Positions 25,003 to 36,344 of a stretch of 64,000 bases of DNA are shown in pieces. The position numbers and the translations under genes were made by a program. The stretch is from Pectinophora gossypiella (lineage: Eukaryota > Arthropoda > Insecta > Lepidoptera > Gelechiidae). The notes beneath the pieces are model-generated. The model saw nothing but the letters and a program-made list of their open reading frames with translations, was not told the DNA's origin and searched no databases. The stretch lies in assembly GCF_024362695.1 (NCBI RefSeq), contig NC_065424.1:7070786-7134785 (forward strand), written 5' to 3'. Numbering within the stretch: position 1 is the stretch's first letter; each line of letters opens with the position of its first letter.

Positions 25003-26560
25003 GTATTGTATACGGTGGTAAATACGTCCTTGATTTTTTAGAAAAGATATACCTTCTGGGTTATGGTAACCGTGGGAAACATCTTCGTTTAATGGGACAA
25101 AATTGTGAACGTTATAATCTCCTGAATGACAACACCATTGCCGACGAGATTTCTCTTCTTCGACCAATGGAGCATTACATCTTGGACATCTATATGTTTG
25201 TTCAGACAGAGGCGACGTATTTTTTAAGTTATATAATCGAACAGTGCTGAGGTCATGCCCCTGTTTTTCACCTATTTTTTTTTTTTTTTTGAATGTCAGC
25301 TGTGTTTGTATGTTACGACTATGTTCTGTATATCTTTGTATTGCTTTTTTGTTACTTTCGGGGTGAAGCTCGTAATAACTTTGAACGGCCGCGCGATGAA
25401 CGTCTGGGTTCTGTTCGTTATAACGATGAACCGCCTTGCGATTAACTGCGGGGTTTTTCGTTGTATATTTCCTTGCGAAGCTTCGCGATGCGCAATTTCT
25501 CTACTCGGTTTTGGTCCGCGTTTCTGTTTTTTGGGTCAGCCGTATTTATTTTTAACGCATTGGTTTTCGCCTTGATTACAAATTCTTTCTAGTAGGACAA
25601 CTTGTTTTAAAATTGACAACTTCAAATCATTTGTAGTGTCATAAACTCTATCGGGTTTGAATCAACTTTCAATTTACTATCTAATTTTGCACAGAGGTTT
25701 GAAGCGAGGCCAGTGTTGACTGATAGTTTAACAAAATTGAATCTAAAGGTTGATTCACATTCAGTAATGGTGATGATATTAAATCTTTTAAGATGGACTG
25801 TGATGTTTCAGAACTAACCTGCGTTTCATTTTGCCACATTTGGTCGTCATTTAATACTCTTAATCGAGTTAATGAGTATTCGGATACGTCGTAAATCTCA
25901 TTCGTGAGCAAAAGTTTTGCTAGCGCATCGATTGAATTACATTTAAATAAACGTGCTACGTAAGGACCGTCCAATGGCTTGCCCTTTCCTATGCTAATAT
26001 TTTTGCATGGCTGTTAAAGAAATAATATTCACCATTAAACCGCCAAAAACTAAAAGTATATGCCAGACCCGTAAGCAATGTGCTATCGGCACTGTCGTTG
26101 TGATTTGAATTGTTCACATTATAAGCGAATTGCGAATCGACAATATAGTCATTTGTATTAAAAAGAACTCTGTTGTCCAATATATGCTTTAAAGTTTAAC
26201 CTATTTCTTTATTCGCCGGGGTCGTAGGTTACGTATTAGAAATGATGCAGTTGTCCTCCATGCTAACTATACGTATGTACGACGTTATCCCCGACGCGAA
26301 GCTAATTGGGTAATTCATCTGGCATAAAATAACTGACACCCCTCTGAAGTAGATGTTTTAACTGCATGTAAAGTGTATCCCCCAATTTTAAAATTTTATC
26401 AATTTCGGCAGTAGTGAAAGATGCGCGATTATAGAACACAGAATAAATTGAAGCGCATGCTTTGGGAACCATACATTGCGAATTGTTACCTTCATACATA
26501 TCGGAGCCTTGGTGTGTTAAACCTAAGGAATCAGTAAATGTTAGATATTAATATATTTAA
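25003..26560 (-). pseudogene. Helitron N-terminal segment, unit 4
   Basis: Open pieces 26302-26499, 25989-26180 and 25681-25974. Confidence 0.65.
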
Positions 26561-26802
26561 CAGGTAAGGTTATACACTTTATTAGGAAAATATTTAAATA
26601 TATACAGGGCGCCCAAAATGACCGCAACATGTTTAAGGGGGTGATTGCTTAGGTCACAAGCATCAAGAAAATTAAAATTTTGCCATAGAAAATCGCCGCC
26701 TTGGGTCGGTTTTTTCGCCGCCGCCATTTCCCCAAAACTGAAGTTTTTTTTTTAATTTTTTTTTTGTGAACACTTGTGAATAGTTGTTTTATAAACCTTT
26801 AA

Positions 26803-29336
26803 TTATGGACGTTCTTTTTTTGTGACACTACCATGGACGCGAGGTCTTACGGACCGCTATATTTCATGGTAAAATTAATGATTAGATACTTTTATTTTAT
26901 TAGTTTTTTATTATTATTATCAACTAGAGGTCTCAATCTTACAGACTTTACATGTGTTTAACCAAAACTTATTTTATTTTTTATGAATTTTAACAAATTA
27001 TCATTTTAAGGCACTTTCAGTCAAAATTTTACCTGAGATAACTTAAAGCAAGAAAAAAAATTAAACTTTAAAGTAGTTTGAACAATCATATAAAATATCT
27101 TTAAATCTAAGGTTTAACGAATATAAAAAACAAAAAATGTACTTCTCAAAAAAAAAACTGACAATAGTCCAATATTGGTAACATTATTGGCAGTCTTTGC
27201 ACAAGGGCTTGGAACACTGCAGCCAAATCGCTTGTTTACAACTTACACAAGCGTAGTTAGTCTTTCGTTTTAATTTTGACGGACACAGCCAGCACGTCTT
27301 TCGCTTAGAATTATTCATTTCCGGTGTAGAGGTCTCTCCAACAGGCATATCTGCACCTAAAATTCGTGTCAGTGTCAATTTCAACTCCTTTTGCAAATTT
27401 GAATTCAGGGCACGTCTTTGTATACAAGGAACTACCAGAGACCGTGCTAATGCCTTGAGAAAATCTCTCGATTTCTTTGGCCTGATGCTGGTTGTGTAGA
27501 ACGTAAGCGTTTACACCACACAGATCGAGGATTCTATAAAAAATCACCAGAGGTCATCTCCTTGTTCGTCGACTGCTCGAATAAATTGAACACTTCTTAT
27601 CCGTCTCATCCACTTCTCCCTTGGTGGAGTTATAATATTGTATTATCTCAGGTTTTTTGGAGGCCTCGTCTACTGTGTCACTGTGATGCATAGAAGATAT
27701 CAAGACAACGGCTTTATTTTTCTTTGGGACATATGAACACACAGTTTTATCTTTAGTGAAACCAAATAAAGTTGACTGAATTTCTCGAGACTTCCCTGGT
27801 TGGAATTCTTTTGGTATCTCTCTCTTATTTTTCTTCACAGTCCCAACATACGTCAATTTTCTCTTTGACAGTTCATCTACAAGTTAGATGGACGAAAACC
27901 AATTGTCTGCGGTCACGTTGCGATAGGTCCCTTGAATTGGTTTCGTCAAACGAATAACACATTCAGTAGGAACGAGGAACTTCTTTTCATCTTTTGATAA
28001 CCCAATGCCATCAGAAGCTTTACCAAAATAAATATACCCGTTGTAAAAGTAAAACGTTTTGGCGTCACACAAGGCGCGCACAATAAGCCCATATTTTCCT
28101 GGTTTCTTTGGCATGTACGAGATCATGTGGCTTCTGCCACGAAACTACACCAACATCTCGTCAACAGTGACGCACTCGCCAACTTCGTAAAGTTTTTGAG
28201 AATTTGTGACGAATTTCTCAAAAATAGGAGAAATAGCCGCCAGCTTATCATTCTTTTGTCTTTCTGCACGATTAGCTTGGTCATCAAAACGTAGACATCG
28301 TAAAATGACTAAAAATCTAGTTTCCGACATGCAACATTTAAATATTTCGCAACCCGTACCATCTGTGGCGAAAATACAACTTGTTCTTTCATGGTTAGAC
28401 TTCAATACAGCATAATAGTACAGTAATCCCAAAAAAGCATTCAAATCGACCATATCCAATTCTTTCAATTCGACCATATCCAATTCTTTCAATTCGGGTC
28501 TTCCCTGCCTTTTGAACTTTGCTCTAAATTCAGCTATTTTCACATTAGTCCAAGTCAAAATAGTCTCTCTCATTTCTGTATCAAAGAGCTTGTCCCAAAT
28601 ACTGAAAGGTTCCCTTCTTTCATCGTCAGCCAAGCTTGTGACGGGTCTGCTTATAACAATGTTATGCTGAGCAGTTCTAACCCTGCTGGAAGGTGGATTA
28701 GTACTCCATTTGAATCGATTTTTGCCATAATAATATTGAGATCGTCGTTGGCGTTGTTGAAGTTGTGCAATGGTCACATTATCTGAGCTGTCATGTTCAG
28801 ATTCAGAACTGGAATTTCTTTCAGATGTGGGATTTCCTACGAAACAGGGATCTTCTTCAACTTCTCCTTGCTCACTTTCATGATTTTGTATGTAATCCTC
28901 TTCAGATACTAAACAGTCAACAATATTATCTTCAGAATCGGATTTGTCCGACTCCAAAAGTAGTTCGTTTACTTGATTTTCGAAAGTAGGATCATCAACT
29001 CGCAATATTTTGCTTGGCCTCTGTTGCAGTGGCGAATTTTGTGGTCGTTTTGATCTATTTTCGGACATTTTGAACTAACCTAACCTAAAACAAACATAGT
29101 ATTGATAAAAAATAAAATGTATCGCAAATATAGACCCCAGGTCTCACAGACCGCGATCAAAGTTTAAAGTCAAATTACTCACCCGATTCGCAGCCAACGA
29201 CGCAACCTCCCGCTTCAACAGTCGTTTCGTTACTAAAACCGAAGCTACTGAGCGCGTCAGTAGTGAGGGGGGCGGGGAAGTGCGTGAACACGAAAATTAA
29301 AAACTGCGAGCGGTCTGTCAGACCGCGTGTCCATAG
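26803..29336 (-). mobile_element. piggyBac element, array unit 4/5
   Basis: Same 2534 bp length, TTAA at 26799-26802 and 29337-29340. This is the last piggyBac copy before the array edge. Confidence 0.85.
27184..29068 (-). pseudogene. piggyBac transposase pseudogene, array copy
   Basis: Stops at about 28145, 27884 and 27554, tail out of frame at 27184-27396. Confidence 0.92.
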
Positions 29337-29587
29337 TTAAAGGTAAAACCTATTAAAAATACGTGGTTAAATATTAGGGTGGTCACATTATAAATTTTCT
29401 TTTTCATTTTATGTTGCTTGAGATATTTTTTTCGTTCAACTTTGACCTACAGTGGTGAAAAAAAAATTATTGAACTTCAGTGGTGAAAGGGACTTTTTCA
29501 CCAAAATTACAATCATAATTCTTTCCTTATTTTAAGTTAATTGTTATTATTTTGTTTCTGAGTAAAATGTTTAGTGATTTAGGAATA

Positions 29588-31334
29588 CTCACCCCGCATT
29601 CTCCGTGTAAGAAATTTGCCGTTTTGCATTTGTACCGCCTAACGTTTTTAAACATGGATCTTTCGCATTAATGTTATAAGTTTCGAAAAAGTCTTAAGTA
29701 GGATACCCGATCAAACTCCACAGTTAAAGGCCTACTGAAATAGTCTAAAAGATCCGAACTCGCATTATTAACTGCTTCGTTCGCCAGGCTTAAAAAAATC
29801 TGAATTTTTATCGGGCAAATGTGCTGCTAACATTTTTACCGCAGGGTTCCTAGCTACAATATCAAATTCGAGAACTCGCCACACTGCTTCGCTAGAACTA
29901 ATATATCGCTTAGTAACATATTGTTCGATTTCATCCTCACGATGTTCTTCATCAACAACGGCAAATACGGGCTTCATCAGGTCGTTTAGTCATATATTTG
30001 AATAAATACTTAATTATACCACGCTGTGTGGACACTTCTAAACTTATGTGAGCATCACATTTTAAGAGAAGAGTAGGATTATAGATTATAAATGTATAAA
30101 ACCTCTACTATCGTCACTGAAGGTGACTGGTGTTTCTTTTTCTGGGAAATATATTAAGCAGTTTTTCTTTTCATTATTCCAACATGGCAAATTAGTTCGG
30201 CAAGGACCGGCGTATGGACCGTGTATCATATGATGCATGACAAATTCTTATAATAAAGTTTGTGCTGGCTCTGGTATGGTAGCACGAACAAACTTATCAA
30301 TATCCAGACTTTCTACTGGTCCATCACTTTCTACTCTAAAAGCAATATGCGCGTGTGGTAGTCCTCTTTCTTAGAACTCTATAACATGCATTACATAAAC
30401 AATTTTTCCGAATCATTTACTCGATTATAAATCTTTTAATGAATCTCCGAGTAATAAGTAGAAAACTCGAACACATGTACATGCACATGGGAGGTATTTT
30501 GATCGACCTGATAATGTAGAATTATTTATTTCAGGCAAGTTAGGGTTACAAGTTAAAGTTTAAAAATATGATGGTGGACCTAACCTGTTTACCATTGCTA
30601 CAGCATCCAGGTATTTTTTTCATATACCGCGAACCCCCTGTGAATGAGCAAGGTAAATAAATTTTACCAGGTTCTACTCCACCTTCTTCTAAAATAAACG
30701 CTAATTAACTCTTGGAGTGAAGCGACTCTTAGTCTGTTTTTTTTAGCTATTTTTTTAAAACCGCAGGCGTTCTTGTAAATTTCTACAAAACATATCGACC
30801 ATTCCTCAGATAAACGACCAAATATGCTAAATCGCGATTCTGATAAAAGTACACAACGGACATATTTAACCTAATTAAGCTTATTGTCGGTATTACTTCT
30901 CATATCTGGATGCCAACCCGTATTTCCGTGAGGATATAAGAGAGGATACTGAAAAGTCTCGTATAAGGAATCCATTATATCTATTGTTTGAGGCCTACTG
31001 TCTGCTATCTTTTTGACTACAATACAGCGTCGAGTAAATTCTTCGCGATCTGTACTAATAATTGCGGCAATTTCTTGACCAATACGTTGATCTCCGAGGA
31101 TGTTACCGTGAGTCGCGCAAGTAGTTTTTTTGAACTTCAAGAAAGCTTCTGATGATACCTCTAAACTTAACCTTTTAATACATTTTATGTATGGATATCC
31201 TTGTGCATGAACCCTGTAATCATTTGGACTACCGTTTTATCTAAACTTAATTCGTCAGTTAAACTCTCTCTTTCGCTAGTGTCATTTATGTAAAAAATAA
31301 TATTATTAGGACTTTCATTGTAAGATTAATCAAA
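29588..31334 (-). pseudogene. Helitron Rep segment, unit 5
   Basis: Open pieces at 29768-29977 and 30871-31140, with the same breaks as unit 1. Confidence 0.88.
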
Positions 31335-31336
31335 TA

Positions 31337-32096
31337 CTGTGGACCCCCGGTAGTCCGACAAACATTTTGCAGGGCAGTATCGAACTATCGAATTCGTCGG
31401 ATTATAGAGTACTGCCTAAGACCCTCTATAATCCGGATTTTTTTCCAAAAGAGTACCTTGTCATCCGACAAATTACAGATCCAATGATGAAATTCTTTAT
31501 ACATACATATTATATATACATTTATGTATGTATTCTGAAGTACAAATCATACTTCATTATGTACATATGTAATTTAGTCAATTAAACAACAATAAAGCGC
31601 TTACGTTTTATTATAAAATTAACGTTATTAATGCTATAGAACTTACAAAAAATATGCAATAACTTTACGTTAGGAAATAATTGTGTACACAAATGTACAT
31701 AATAATATTATGTACTAAAATAATCAAAAACTATGAATCAATTATGTAATTTAAGAAGCATGCAAAAATTCATAATTTTTTTTTTGTTTAACATTGTTGA
31801 AACGCGAGATTAAAGCTTTGTCCCTCACTCTTCTCAAAAGTAGAAGTTCGTTGTAGGATGCACCATTTTCTTCAGCCCATTGCAAACCCAGCTCAAAGGC
31901 ATTAATTGCATCTTTTGCATTCACTTGCGGAGTAGTTGCAATCACTTCGTCGTCATCTTCCTGATTTATTGTTGTATGACTAAAAATCTCTTTTATAATC
32001 TCTTCGTCAGACATTCCATGAAAAATATTTTCCTCTTTATCCATTCCACGGCAGCAGGTTTCCAAATCTTCCGGACTTATTTGTGTTTCACACACT
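31337..32096 (-). mobile_element. Tigger/pogo-type fragment, unit 5
   Basis: C-terminal transposase frame at 31751-32095. Confidence 0.7.
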
Positions 32097-33627
32097 GTAT
32101 TGTATACGGTGGTAAATACGTCCTTGATTTTTTAGAAAAGATATACCTTCTGGGTTATGGTAACCGTGGGAAACATCTTCGTTTAATGGGACAAAATTGT
32201 GAACGTTATAATCTCCTGAATGACAACACCATTGCCGACGAGATTTCTCTTCTTCGACCAATGGAGCATTACATCTTGGACATCTATATGTTTGTTCAGA
32301 CAGAGGCGACGTATTTTTTAAGTTATATAATCGAACAGTGCTGAGGTCATGCCCCTGTTTTTCACCTATTTTTTTTTTTTTTTTGAATGTCAGCTGTGTT
32401 TGTATGTTACGACTATGTTCTGTATATCTTTGTATTGCTTTTTTGTTACTTTCGGGGTGAAGCTCGTAATAACTTTGAACGGCCGCGCGATGAACGTCTG
32501 GGTTCTGTTCGTTATAACGATGAACCGCCTTGCGATTAACTGCGGGGTTTTTCGTTGTATATTTCCTTGCGAAGCTTCGCGATGCGCAATTTCTCTACTC
32601 GGTTTTGGTCCGCGTTTCTGTTTTTTGGGTCAGCCGTATTTATTTTTAACGCATTGGTTTTCGCCTTGATTACAAATTCTTTCTAGTAGGACAACTTGTT
32701 TTAAAATTGACAACTTCAAATCATTTGTAGTGTCATAAACTCTATCGGGTTTGAATCAACTTTCAATTTACTATCTAATTTTGCACAGAGGTTTGAAGCG
32801 AGGCCAGTGTTGACTGATAGTTTAACAAAATTGAATCTAAAGGTTGATTCACATTCAGTAATGGTGATGATATTAAATCTTTTAAGATGGACTGTGATGT
32901 TTCAGAACTAACCTGCGTTTCATTTTGCCACATTTGGTCGTCATTTAATACTCTTAATCGAGTTAATGAGTATTCGGATACGTCGTAAATCTCATTCGTG
33001 AGCAAAAGTTTTGCTAGCGCATCGATTGAATTACATTTAAATAAACGTGCTACGTAAGGACCGTCCAATGGCTTGCCCTTTCCTATGCTAATATTTTTGC
33101 ATGGCTGTTAAAGAAATAATATTCACCATTAAACCGCCAAAAACTAAAAGTATATGCCAGACCCGTAAGCAATGTGCTATCGGCACTGTCGTTGTGATTT
33201 GAATTGTTCACATTATAAGCGAATTGCGAATCGACAATATAGTCATTTGTATTAAAAAGAACTCTGTTGTCCAATATATGCTTTAAAGTTTAACCTATTT
33301 CTTTATTCGCCGGGGTCGTAGGTTACGTATTAGAAATGATGCAGTTGTCCTCCATGCTAACTATACGTATGTACGACGTTATCCCCGACGCGAAGCTAAT
33401 TGGGTAATTCATCTGGCATAAAATAACTGACACCCCTCTGAAGTAGATGTTTTAACTGCATGTAAAGTGTATCCCCCAATTTTAAAATTTTATCAATTTC
33501 GGCAGTAGTGAAAGATGCGCGATTATAGAACACAGAATAAATTGAAGCGCATGCTTTGGGAACCATACATTGCGAATTGTTACCTTCATACATATCGGAG
33601 CCTTGGTGTGTTAAACCTAAGGAATCA
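32097..33627 (-). pseudogene. Helitron N-terminal segment, unit 5 (reaches the array edge)
   Basis: Open pieces 33396-33593, 33083-33274 and 32775-33068. Array identity ends in the leader just upstream of the protease-like frame. Confidence 0.65.
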
Positions 33628-33715
33628 GTGAATGTTAAATATTAATATATTTAATAGGTAAGGTAAAGTATCCCAGACCCGTAACACTTTATTAGGAATA
33701 TTTTTATTATATTCC
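33628..33715. other. Array edge: diverged copy of unit sequence
   Basis: For about 90 bp the flank still resembles unit positions 5258-5325, but with substitutions ('cagtgaatgttaaat' against 'cagtaaatgttagat') and an inserted 'aagtatcccagacccgtaac'-like stretch. The next ~180 bp hold no gene I can recognise. Confidence 0.6.
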
Positions 33716-33894
33716 GTGCTAATTAAACAATAATATGATCCAATTTAGTTCTAGGTTATGGGCAATTTTCTTTTTACAAACCACTTTAAACGCTTACAGT
33801 GCCGAAAAATGATTAGGCCGTACCAATTATTTAAGATTCTAATAATTTGGCAGTTTACCCTACATACTTAAATTAAAAAATATCCTATAAACGT

Positions 33895-34170
33895 CTATGC
33901 TTAGTAGCGAGAGGTACTGATTCCGAGTCCAAGTCAACCGATGTTCACATAGCCGTAGTATATGTTATTATATTGATCTCCTTCAAGCAATTTTCGTATA
34001 GTTATTTCATCAATTGATAAAGCACAAAAAAGGGGTTTATTTGGATTCCGCTCCATTCTGAAACGAATTGGCCATGCTACGATTTTTTTATGTATTTGTT
34101 TTATAATTTGTTTTGAAACTATAATAGTCCATTTTAAGGAACCAATTTCGATATTTTTGTGTTTTATCAA
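33895..34170 (-). pseudogene. P-element-type (THAP9-like) transposase fragment 1
   Basis: The frame 33934-34170 reads ...CALSIDEITIRKLLEGD... then YYGYVNIG, and past a stop continues VDLDSESVPLATK. This matches the RNase H-like core of P-element transposases, where the DEM/DEI block carries a catalytic Asp. About 90 codons remain and no other exon of the same element is visible next to it. The second P fragment in the window (48805-49490) covers a later, non-overlapping part of the protein. Confidence 0.75.
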
Positions 34171-34286
34171 TCCAATCTATTTTTTAGAAACACTTAAAAT
34201 TTCACCCTTGGTGACGTCACTAAAGCAAGAATTAAAAAATGCCTTTGCCTACAAAAAAAAAGCGTCAATATCTACCACCTCTTTAT

Positions 34287-35467
34287 TTAGTCACATTTGG
34301 CACTTAACATTATTTTAGGATAAATAAATGTTTTCCAAAAATTTTCTGCTTTGCTTATTAACTCGTCAATAAAAACTTCATCATAGTTAATATGCAAGAT
34401 ATGAATCTTTCTTGTTGACTCGAAGGAAGGATCTGCAACACAAAATATGCCTTTTACCAGGCCTTTCGCTTTCATCTGCAGATTTATTTGTGCTTTATAT
34501 TTCACTCTTTTTTATGTATGTTTGGAATGTTTTAACAGTCATAGGACATTTCACTTCAACCACACATTCGTTAGTGACTCCGTTTGGGGAAGCACCCATC
34601 AAGCTATTGACCAGAATGAAACCTGATGCTTCTACTTTAATGTGCAGTTTTTTCTCCAGTTCTTTAATGACTTCCATCTCTAATACTTTCCCTCGCTTTA
34701 TGGCTTTTGTTTCTGGCACCTTAATACCACCCATTATAGTTGCACTAACGCTCCATCTGTCTGACAATGAGCAGTTTCATACAACTTTGATGCTGTAAGC
34801 CTTCCCTGACGAATATAGTGCCAATTTTTATTATTCACTTGATCCATTGTCTTTTTGTTTATTGTCTCAATGACATCTTTACTTATTAATTTATTTAAAT
34901 TTTCTTTAAAATAATTAAAGTCTTCATTAGCTTCTTTTTCAAAAAAGTTTACTGCCATGTCAAATAAATTAAACCTCTCATTTTTGAATTTTTGTTCCAA
35001 GTTACATATTAGTGAATCTTTTATTCCTCTTTGGTCACATTCTTCATAAAAGGATTATTTTACAATCCTTTTATGAAGAATGTGACCAAAGAGTCTTTTG
35101 GAGCCAACTTAATTTTTTTCACAGTTTTGAATACTTCTTCCGCCAAAACTGGAGTAGTTCGTTCAGATGCCAACATAGGTTTTATCCAAAAACATTGGGT
35201 AGATGTGCATGAAGGTTCACAACTCCGCTTTTCAAGTAAAAATAAAAGCAATAAAGAATGCTTGCAACCCCCTGCAGATGCTGCACAATCAGAACAGTTT
35301 GACTCGAGGATCTCATCATCAGCTTCATTTATTGCCGCCAATACTGTGTACGATTTCTGTGTTCTATGTTCTGGCACAACTCTGGCTTTCACATTACAGA
35401 CTCCCACATTTCTTTGCACTTCTACATATCCAACAGCTGAGTACAAGTAACTATCCCTCGATGACCT
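34287..35467 (-). pseudogene. SWIM zinc finger plus YqaJ-like nuclease gene, broken
   Basis: The exon opens at an AG acceptor at 35468 (SSRDSYLYSAVGYVEVQR). A SWIM-type zinc site follows (CSDCAASAGGCKH), then FWIKPMLASERTTP. After the palindrome at 35027-35093 the frame resumes as ECDQRGIKDSLICNLEQK and LTASKLYETAHC. The YqaJ-type nuclease core comes next (34495-34767: GASPNGVTNECVVEVKCP), then AQINLQMKAKGL... to 34287. This domain pair occurs in transposon-linked insect genes; the nuclease fold is PD-(D/E)XK. Two defects stand out: the frame changes across the palindrome, and the core Asp of 'SPDG' is Asn here. Further frame changes lie near 34740 and 34500. No partner gene is visible. Confidence 0.75.
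35027..35093. repeat. Perfect inverted duplication, 30-bp arms, 7-bp loop
   Basis: Arms 35027-35056 and 35064-35093 are exact reverse complements around 'attttac'. They lie inside the SWIM/YqaJ coding frame. Reading the minus strand, the frame enters the right arm as KDSLVTFFIKGL, hits a stop in the loop, and the true frame re-emerges from the left arm as YEECDQRG. It can fold into a cruciform or RNA hairpin. Confidence 0.97.
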
Positions 35468-35468
35468 A

Positions 35469-36140
35469 AAAAAAAGTAAAAAAAAATGTAATTAAGAATT
35501 CACATACAACACAAAATACAAGTTATTACTATTTATGGAAAATTAAAGGTAATAAATTAATGGAAATAACAGCAAACTATCAATACTACTTGTCATAAAT
35601 GAACTTTTTGTAAGCAGGCAAAGGCATATTTTTATACATCTTGCTACAAAGGTCAAATAAAGGTCAATCGTTTTAATAAAATATCTTCAAAAATACTGAA
35701 AAATAAAAAAAGTAAATATAGGGAGTTGTTTCAAATTCATTTATCTCGAAATGGTTTTCAGCTTTCTGTACTTTTACAAAAACCGAGCATGGCCAATTGC
35801 ATGTAATGCTTCCGTTGCAAATTCGGGACTTCAGTCAAGTGATCTATATCAGGTGGCAATGGTTATTGGGTGAGGTAAGGCGTTTTTTAAATGATCTCTG
35901 ATGAAATTATATGATTTTGGGGACAGATAATGTAGTGTCACGGCGATTAAGTTGTATGATTGATATCTTTCCCGTCAACGCAGTTATATTAGCCGACAAG
36001 GTCTTCAAAGAAATTGGGTTCGCTTTATTAAGTAAACTGCTTTGTAATGAATCGTTTTCAATGCTATAATTCGAAGCCTGTGATTGTAATCTCGTACTGG
36101 GTCCAGCAGCAGTATTTGAAGTTTCTGCTAATTTACCTCT
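35469..36140. other. Intergenic, no gene recognised
   Basis: AT-rich stretch. A minus-strand open frame at 35907-36161 (serine-rich, starting in the CA repeat) has no motif I know and is probably chance. Confidence 0.5.
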
Positions 36141-36161
36141 CACACACACACACACACACAC
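36141..36161. repeat. (CA)n microsatellite
   Basis: About ten uninterrupted CA dinucleotides preceded by 'cctct'. Confidence 0.95.
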
Positions 36162-36192
36162 TATTCTACCGCTTCGTGTTGTTTGTACATTT

Positions 36193-36260
36193 TGCGGCTG
36201 CTGCGCGGGACTCGAACCTGGGACGCGCAGATTAAGAAATGAGCTACTGACATGTTCCCA
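36193..36260 (-). mobile_element. tRNA-Lys-like SINE head / tRNA relic
   Basis: On the minus strand 'agtagctca' resembles box A and 'ggttcgagtccc' is a good box B. Between them 'ttcttaatctg' matches the anticodon arm of tRNA-Lys(CTT). The D loop is shortened and the acceptor stem does not close, so this is not a working tRNA. It may be a SINE head; a body was not delimited. Confidence 0.55.
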
Positions 36261-36344
36261 GTCTACGCTTACGGGACGAATTTCCGATATCTGGTTATTT
36301 ACTCATTACGTTATTTACATTTAAGATAGGTAAATAAAATATTA

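Larger units (their letters stand above)
21277..28370. repeat. Array unit 4 (7094 bp)
   Basis: Same length as unit 1. I noticed no difference from it when reading by eye, and all compared frames translate identically. Confidence 0.95.
1..33627. repeat. Tandem array of a ~7.09 kb composite transposon unit (about 4.7 copies)
   Basis: The same block of sequence recurs with starts at 1, 7095, 14184, 21277 and 28371, giving spacings of 7094, 7089, 7093 and 7094. All copies are head to tail. Every open frame I compared (piggyBac, Helitron and Tigger pieces) translates identically in each copy, apart from one frame extended by an indel in the second. The array runs off the left window edge, so the true copy number is unknown. 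It stops at about 33627, where single-base differences begin. By eye the copies differ in homopolymer lengths and one ~7-bp change. Unit content on the minus strand: Helitron N-terminal part, Tigger fragment, Helitron Rep part, piggyBac. Near identity implies recent amplification, efficient gene conversion, or an assembly that repeated one consensus; raw reads are needed to tell. Confidence 0.97.
28371..33627. repeat. Array unit 5, partial (last 5257 bp before the array edge)
   Basis: Follows unit 1 with a constant offset of 28370 until the array edge. It ends after the Helitron protease-like segment and so lacks the following element end and piggyBac copy. Confidence 0.95.

Noticed and set aside
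36193..36260. Possible tRNA-Lys gene
   Set aside because: Shortened D loop and unpaired acceptor ends; kept as a SINE or tRNA relic instead.
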